Part shown: positions 62,701-64,000 of the stretch, one piece after another
Position numbering within the stretch: position 1 is the first letter of the stretch
How the letters are laid out: the number at the start of each line of letters is the position of its first letter
Origin: Dyadobacter chenhuakuii
GTDB lineage: Bacteria > Bacteroidota > Bacteroidia > Cytophagales > Spirosomataceae
Length of the DNA: 64,000 nucleotides
Direction of reading: 5' to 3'
NCBI RefSeq assembly: GCF_023821985.2
Contig: NZ_CP098805.1
Coordinates: 3,534,001-3,598,000 of the forward strand
The notes under the pieces: generated by a model
Databases searched by the model: none
What the model saw: the letters and a program-made list of their open reading frames with translations, nothing else
What the model was told of the DNA's origin: nothing
Program-made: the position numbers and the translations under genes

Positions 62701-63913
62701 AACGGATAGGCTGTAAACTTGGATTAGCCGACTTATAGGGAGCAGGTTCTCCCAAATCCGCGAAACCGACAACGTTTCTGAGCGATTCCGTTGTGGTGGT
62801 GCGGTTAGTAACATACACCTCCATACGCGTAACCGTCACGCCCGATGTAATGGTTGGCGTGTTCTTCAACGAGCTCTCGTAAATGTTCCGGAAATATTGC
62901 GACAGGAAGAAATTTCGGTTTTCGTCGTAAGTATCGGCACGTAACTCAAAATCCCTGCTTTGCGCCCCTCCTCTTAAAACAATTCTCTCTTTACTGGATT
63001 TCTGCTGCGAGGCTACAACAGTTGCGCTTAACCGGCCGAATTGAAGGTCCGTTTTCAAACCAAAAAGGTTCTGAACGCCGGGAATCAGCTGGCTGTTAAT
63101 GGCCCAGTTGATGTTACCTGCTTCAATTTTCCGGATAAAACTTTCTTCCGGGTTCTTATAATTCAGCTTAATGGCATTTTCAAAGTTGAAATTAGCCTTT
63201 GTATCAAAGTTGGTTTGGAAACCAAGCTGATCACCTAGCCTTGCATCAAAATTAATGCTGATCTGCTCATTAAAAATGAACTGCGTATTCCTGCGTTGCC
63301 GTATCGGGATGGCCGGGTTATCAAGGAACTGGTGCATTAAGCCCAGATCCAGCGACACAAAACCGGTGGGTTTGAAATTGATAAAATCATCTCCCAGCAA
63401 CTTGGAAAGTCCAGGCGGAATGTCCAGTTTAGGCAATAGCCCCCGCGACCCCATGGCACTTTTTCCATCCTGCCTGCCAGCATATTCGCGCAGCAGACTT
63501 TTGAATGCACGATCTTCCTGAATCTTGTCATAAGTGGAAAGATCCATCCGTTCCGGCGCCCGGTAATTGAAGTTACCAGTCGGGGTCTGTATGCTTTCGG
63601 AAACGGCTACTTTACCAGCGCTGTCCAGTTGAATGGATACATTGGCCGGATCACGGAGATAAAACGGGGAGCGTGGCCTTGGTTCAGCAATGCGGTTGGA
63701 ATAAAAATCTTTCCAACGCATAATAAGCTGACTACCAGACCTATCTATTTTCTTTTTGGAAGTATCTTCTCTTACAGTATCGGCAATAATTGCCCAGTCC
63801 TGCGCCTGCCCGGAATAAGGTTCGTCCATATCAACGGATACATTCGCTAACAGAACAGCGCCTGTTGATATGGTTAATGCCTTAAAAAGAAAGGAGTAAA
63901 TCGTTGATGACAA
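56750..63913 (-). CDS. sprA: SprA, outer-membrane channel of the type IX secretion system
   Basis: A 2387-residue outer-membrane protein, matching the size of SprA, the translocon that exports T9SS substrates and is needed for gliding motility. The start codon appears to be TTG (no ATG is found near the signal-like FLFKALTISTGAVLLAN). After a signal come repeated SprA N-terminal motifs, such as RNTQFIFNEQISINFDARLGDQLGFQTNFDTKANFNFENAIKLNY, and PEESFIRKIEAGNINWAINSQLIPGVQNLFGLKTDLQFGRL, followed by long beta-strand-rich sequence. It ends in SFYRASTSGGVQLKFNLAE, a closing strand with a C-terminal acidic residue. It serves the sorting-domain proteins encoded in this window. Confidence 0.96.
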   Translation of the reverse strand: MSSTIYSFLFKALTISTGAVLLANVSVDMDEPYSGQAQDWAIIADTVREDTSKKKIDRSGSQLIMRWKDFYSNRIAEPRPRSPFYLRDPANVSIQLDSAGKVAVSESIQTPTGNFNYRAPERMDLSTYDKIQEDRAFKSLLREYAGRQDGKSAMGSRGLLPKLDIPPGLSKLLGDDFINFKPTGFVSLDLGLMHQFLDNPAIPIRQRRNTQFIFNEQISINFDARLGDQLGFQTNFDTKANFNFENAIKLNYKNPEESFIRKIEAGNINWAINSQLIPGVQNLFGLKTDLQFGRLSATVVASQQKSSKERIVLRGGAQSRDFELRADTYDENRNFFLSQYFRNIYESSLKNTPTITSGVTVTRMEVYVTNRTTTTESLRNVVGFADLGEPAPYKSANPSLQPIRSTSPADNAANGLYKSLTTNESFRQVDNTNSAITSLGLEKAVDYELLRGAKRLIADRDYTFHPQLGYISLTNALRNDEVLAVSYEYTLNGRAFKVGELTEDYQARRDNEVIALKLLKSSTIRNNTKLPMWNLMMKNIYALGTSQMDKQGFQLRIIYKDDQTGIDNPNLQESSIANIPLIRLMGLDRLNPVNDLQPDGNFDFVDGITVDSKSGRIIFPVLEPFGSNLSKKFGAGEEQFRNKYVFGELYSTTMIDAQQVSERNKFFIKGSYQSSGGAEVQLPFGVLETSVTVTSGGVPLSPGSDYIVEAQIGRVRILNGSVMNSGREIVIEYERPDMFQNQIRSLLGTRLDYVVSRDMSIGATIMKYRERPAGFLTRVSIGNEPVNNTMLGFDINFRKDVPFLTKWLDALPLIQTKEMSSIQFKGEFAKILPGVSKDVNNRSLVDDFEATRTIYDLSRQPQKWRLAGVPPKFRQGTDGKTLDYAYRRAKISAYTVDNIFGGAQGLGGGYDPPGNLDDQDRSYYYERLYLPNEIFPRRAIAGLVSYPQNVLDIAYYPSERGMYNYNVDLLPNGRLKNPRQNFGAISRAITSDNDFDNANIESIEFWMLDPFINNELGKVRDGSGDEKPNTTGGKLVFNLGDISEDVIPDERYNFENGLPIVPKQVGVNVDSTAWGYVTKSQYLINAFSNESGARERQDVGLDGLNNEEERRFFKPFIDRLPANLTAQAREQILGDPSGDDFQFFLGASLDSANLKVLQRYKNYIGMENNSPESLGRNADVTPASTNVPDGEDMNVDNTINDNESYYEYEIDLKPNQLAVGNGYIVDKTVNTADQQTWYLFRVPIKEFSGVIGNMNGFKSIRFMRMYLTDFQQPVVLRFAQLQMVGQQYRKYTANLDAPGLQEVPEPYDAKFTVGTVSIEENGQEQTDATNKYVYAIPPDWKRDQDNTQRPPLLLNEQSMSLCVTDLRDGDSRAVFKNVNLDLLFRKRLRMYVHMQNEQSEDRMVGAFMRIGTDLTQNYYEIDLSGLKATLPGQSVDREVWPEENELNIALADLIEAKAQRNRQLDRNLSVPYTITTADGRYKLTVVGNPDLSSVRVMMIGMRNPKSQDERPKSFCIWVDEMHVEGFDDTGGVAAIAQLNAKLADFATLTASGRLETFGFGSVQQRIGERSRNFTTEYGVSTNVALDKLLPASWGFSIPLFLSYDRRNVKPHFNPLDPDTPLETSLGNLQSDEERDGYRRMVEENAIKRGINFSNVRKIKTKPGARNHFYDFENFSFTYAFSDDKRRNILTQEYAQRNYRGGISYVYSSQPKPMEPFKNWKATSRWADIIKDVNLTLLPNMVSIRTDVDRRFLKTQLRNADLTTDGIQPLYEKYFWFNRYYDLSWNLTRNMTLSYNSTANSIIDEPMGDINSAEKKDSLWTNFKKLGRMKNFDQKIDLTYRLPLDKIPLLDWMTADYKHSVAYQYQANAFGLKDTLGLPFGDIIRNSKDRGVTGKVDFVLLYNKLRYLKFANTPSAGRKNFARSPGDIEEIDMRTTDILKSVTRALMTVRGINVSYSIQETTALPGYLRAPSYFGIDNTNAPGLPFVLGQQDRNFQIKAAEKGWITKSEQQNMPFQQTIAKNFSANTTLEPFKDFRLIVEARLTRQDAYQEFYRPDASGNFVSQSPLRNGQFSMSFLSFRTAFAKMKRDNSSPVFDKFRAYRAILRDRLNAENQSGGEYNETSQDVLISSFFAAYTGKDPQTVRTNPFLKFPMPNWDLSYNGLSQLAGFKRLFSSFTLRHKYMSQYSVGNFTSSLDYEALYVNLSVTGYPLSQRLNELGQYIPVFSMSTITLSEKFQPLVGVEFRTQSRVTARIEYNRDRTIALNLSNSQMAELFNQDVTVNIGFTKNNVAIPFKINGVKKKLKNDMTMQLGLTFRDTRSIQRKFDGENIPIAGNINFQLRPTVNYMVNNRLSVQFYFDRTFNDPLVSNSFYRASTSGGVQLKFNLAE

Positions 63914-64000
63914 GGTATAATACTTATTTAGAGAAGGTTGCAGCTACAATCAAATCCATCAAAACGACTTTACTATCGTAAATTTTTTTACCAAATATCA

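Overview
The window looks like chromosome of a Bacteroidota bacterium of the Cytophagales, most like Dyadobacter or Spirosoma (genus is inference). The reasons are a full-length sprA with an adjacent gcvH, a gldF-like gene, several secreted proteins with type IX secretion (T9SS) C-terminal sorting domains, promoters of the TAnnTTTG type, DUF4199 proteins, and sugar catabolism genes of the NagP/NagA/NagB kind. No rRNA, tRNA or CRISPR array was seen.

Layout. 1-360: start of a LytS-type sensor kinase. 0.7-2.1 kb: ahcY with its own promoter and terminator. 2.1-7.1 kb: a giant M4-like metalloprotease and a tiny T9SS-sorted protein. 7.2-9.1 kb: MscS channel and a SHOCT protein. 9.3-11.3 kb: two paralogous lipoproteins. 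11.3-17.4 kb: an arsR-adaptor-RND pump-TolC efflux operon with a perfect palindromic operator. 17.6-23.7 kb: a Pro/Glu-rich protein, a degenerate amylosucrase-like protein and a 1386-residue CBM6/glycosidase exported by T9SS. 23.7-31.9 kb: mixed regulators, a DUF1016 nuclease, an M23 peptidase and a two-component system. 32-42.4 kb: a GlcNAc utilisation locus (sulfatase, LacI regulator, three Gfo/Idh/MocA proteins, nagP, nagA, nagB). 42.4-43.7 kb: an IS110 element. 43.8-45.5 kb: paralogous beta-barrels. 45.7-49.6 kb: an AT-rich defence-like island. 49.7-64 kb: FAD oxidoreductase, ECF sigma and anti-sigma pair, gldF, a pseudo-dihydroorotase, gcvH and sprA.

How the parts work together. SprA forms the T9SS outer-membrane channel, so the CBM6 glycosidase and the small sorted protein are likely clients. 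In the nag locus, imported N-acetylglucosamine would become GlcNAc-6-P, be deacetylated by NagA and deaminated by NagB. The divergent sulfatase and the exported oxidoreductase-like proteins suggest that modified amino sugars are trimmed first. The island carries a zeta-like toxin pair, a HepT/MntA pair, an unfamiliar PD-(D/E)XK protein and a decayed Pycsar-like membrane effector.

The strongest observation is the IS110 element. Its 5' non-coding end folds into a bridge RNA whose guide segments match both the occupied target (the arm of a 38-bp palindromic repeat) and the element's own ends. The empty site can be rebuilt almost perfectly. The second is the uncharacterised nuclease-like protein in the defence-like island.
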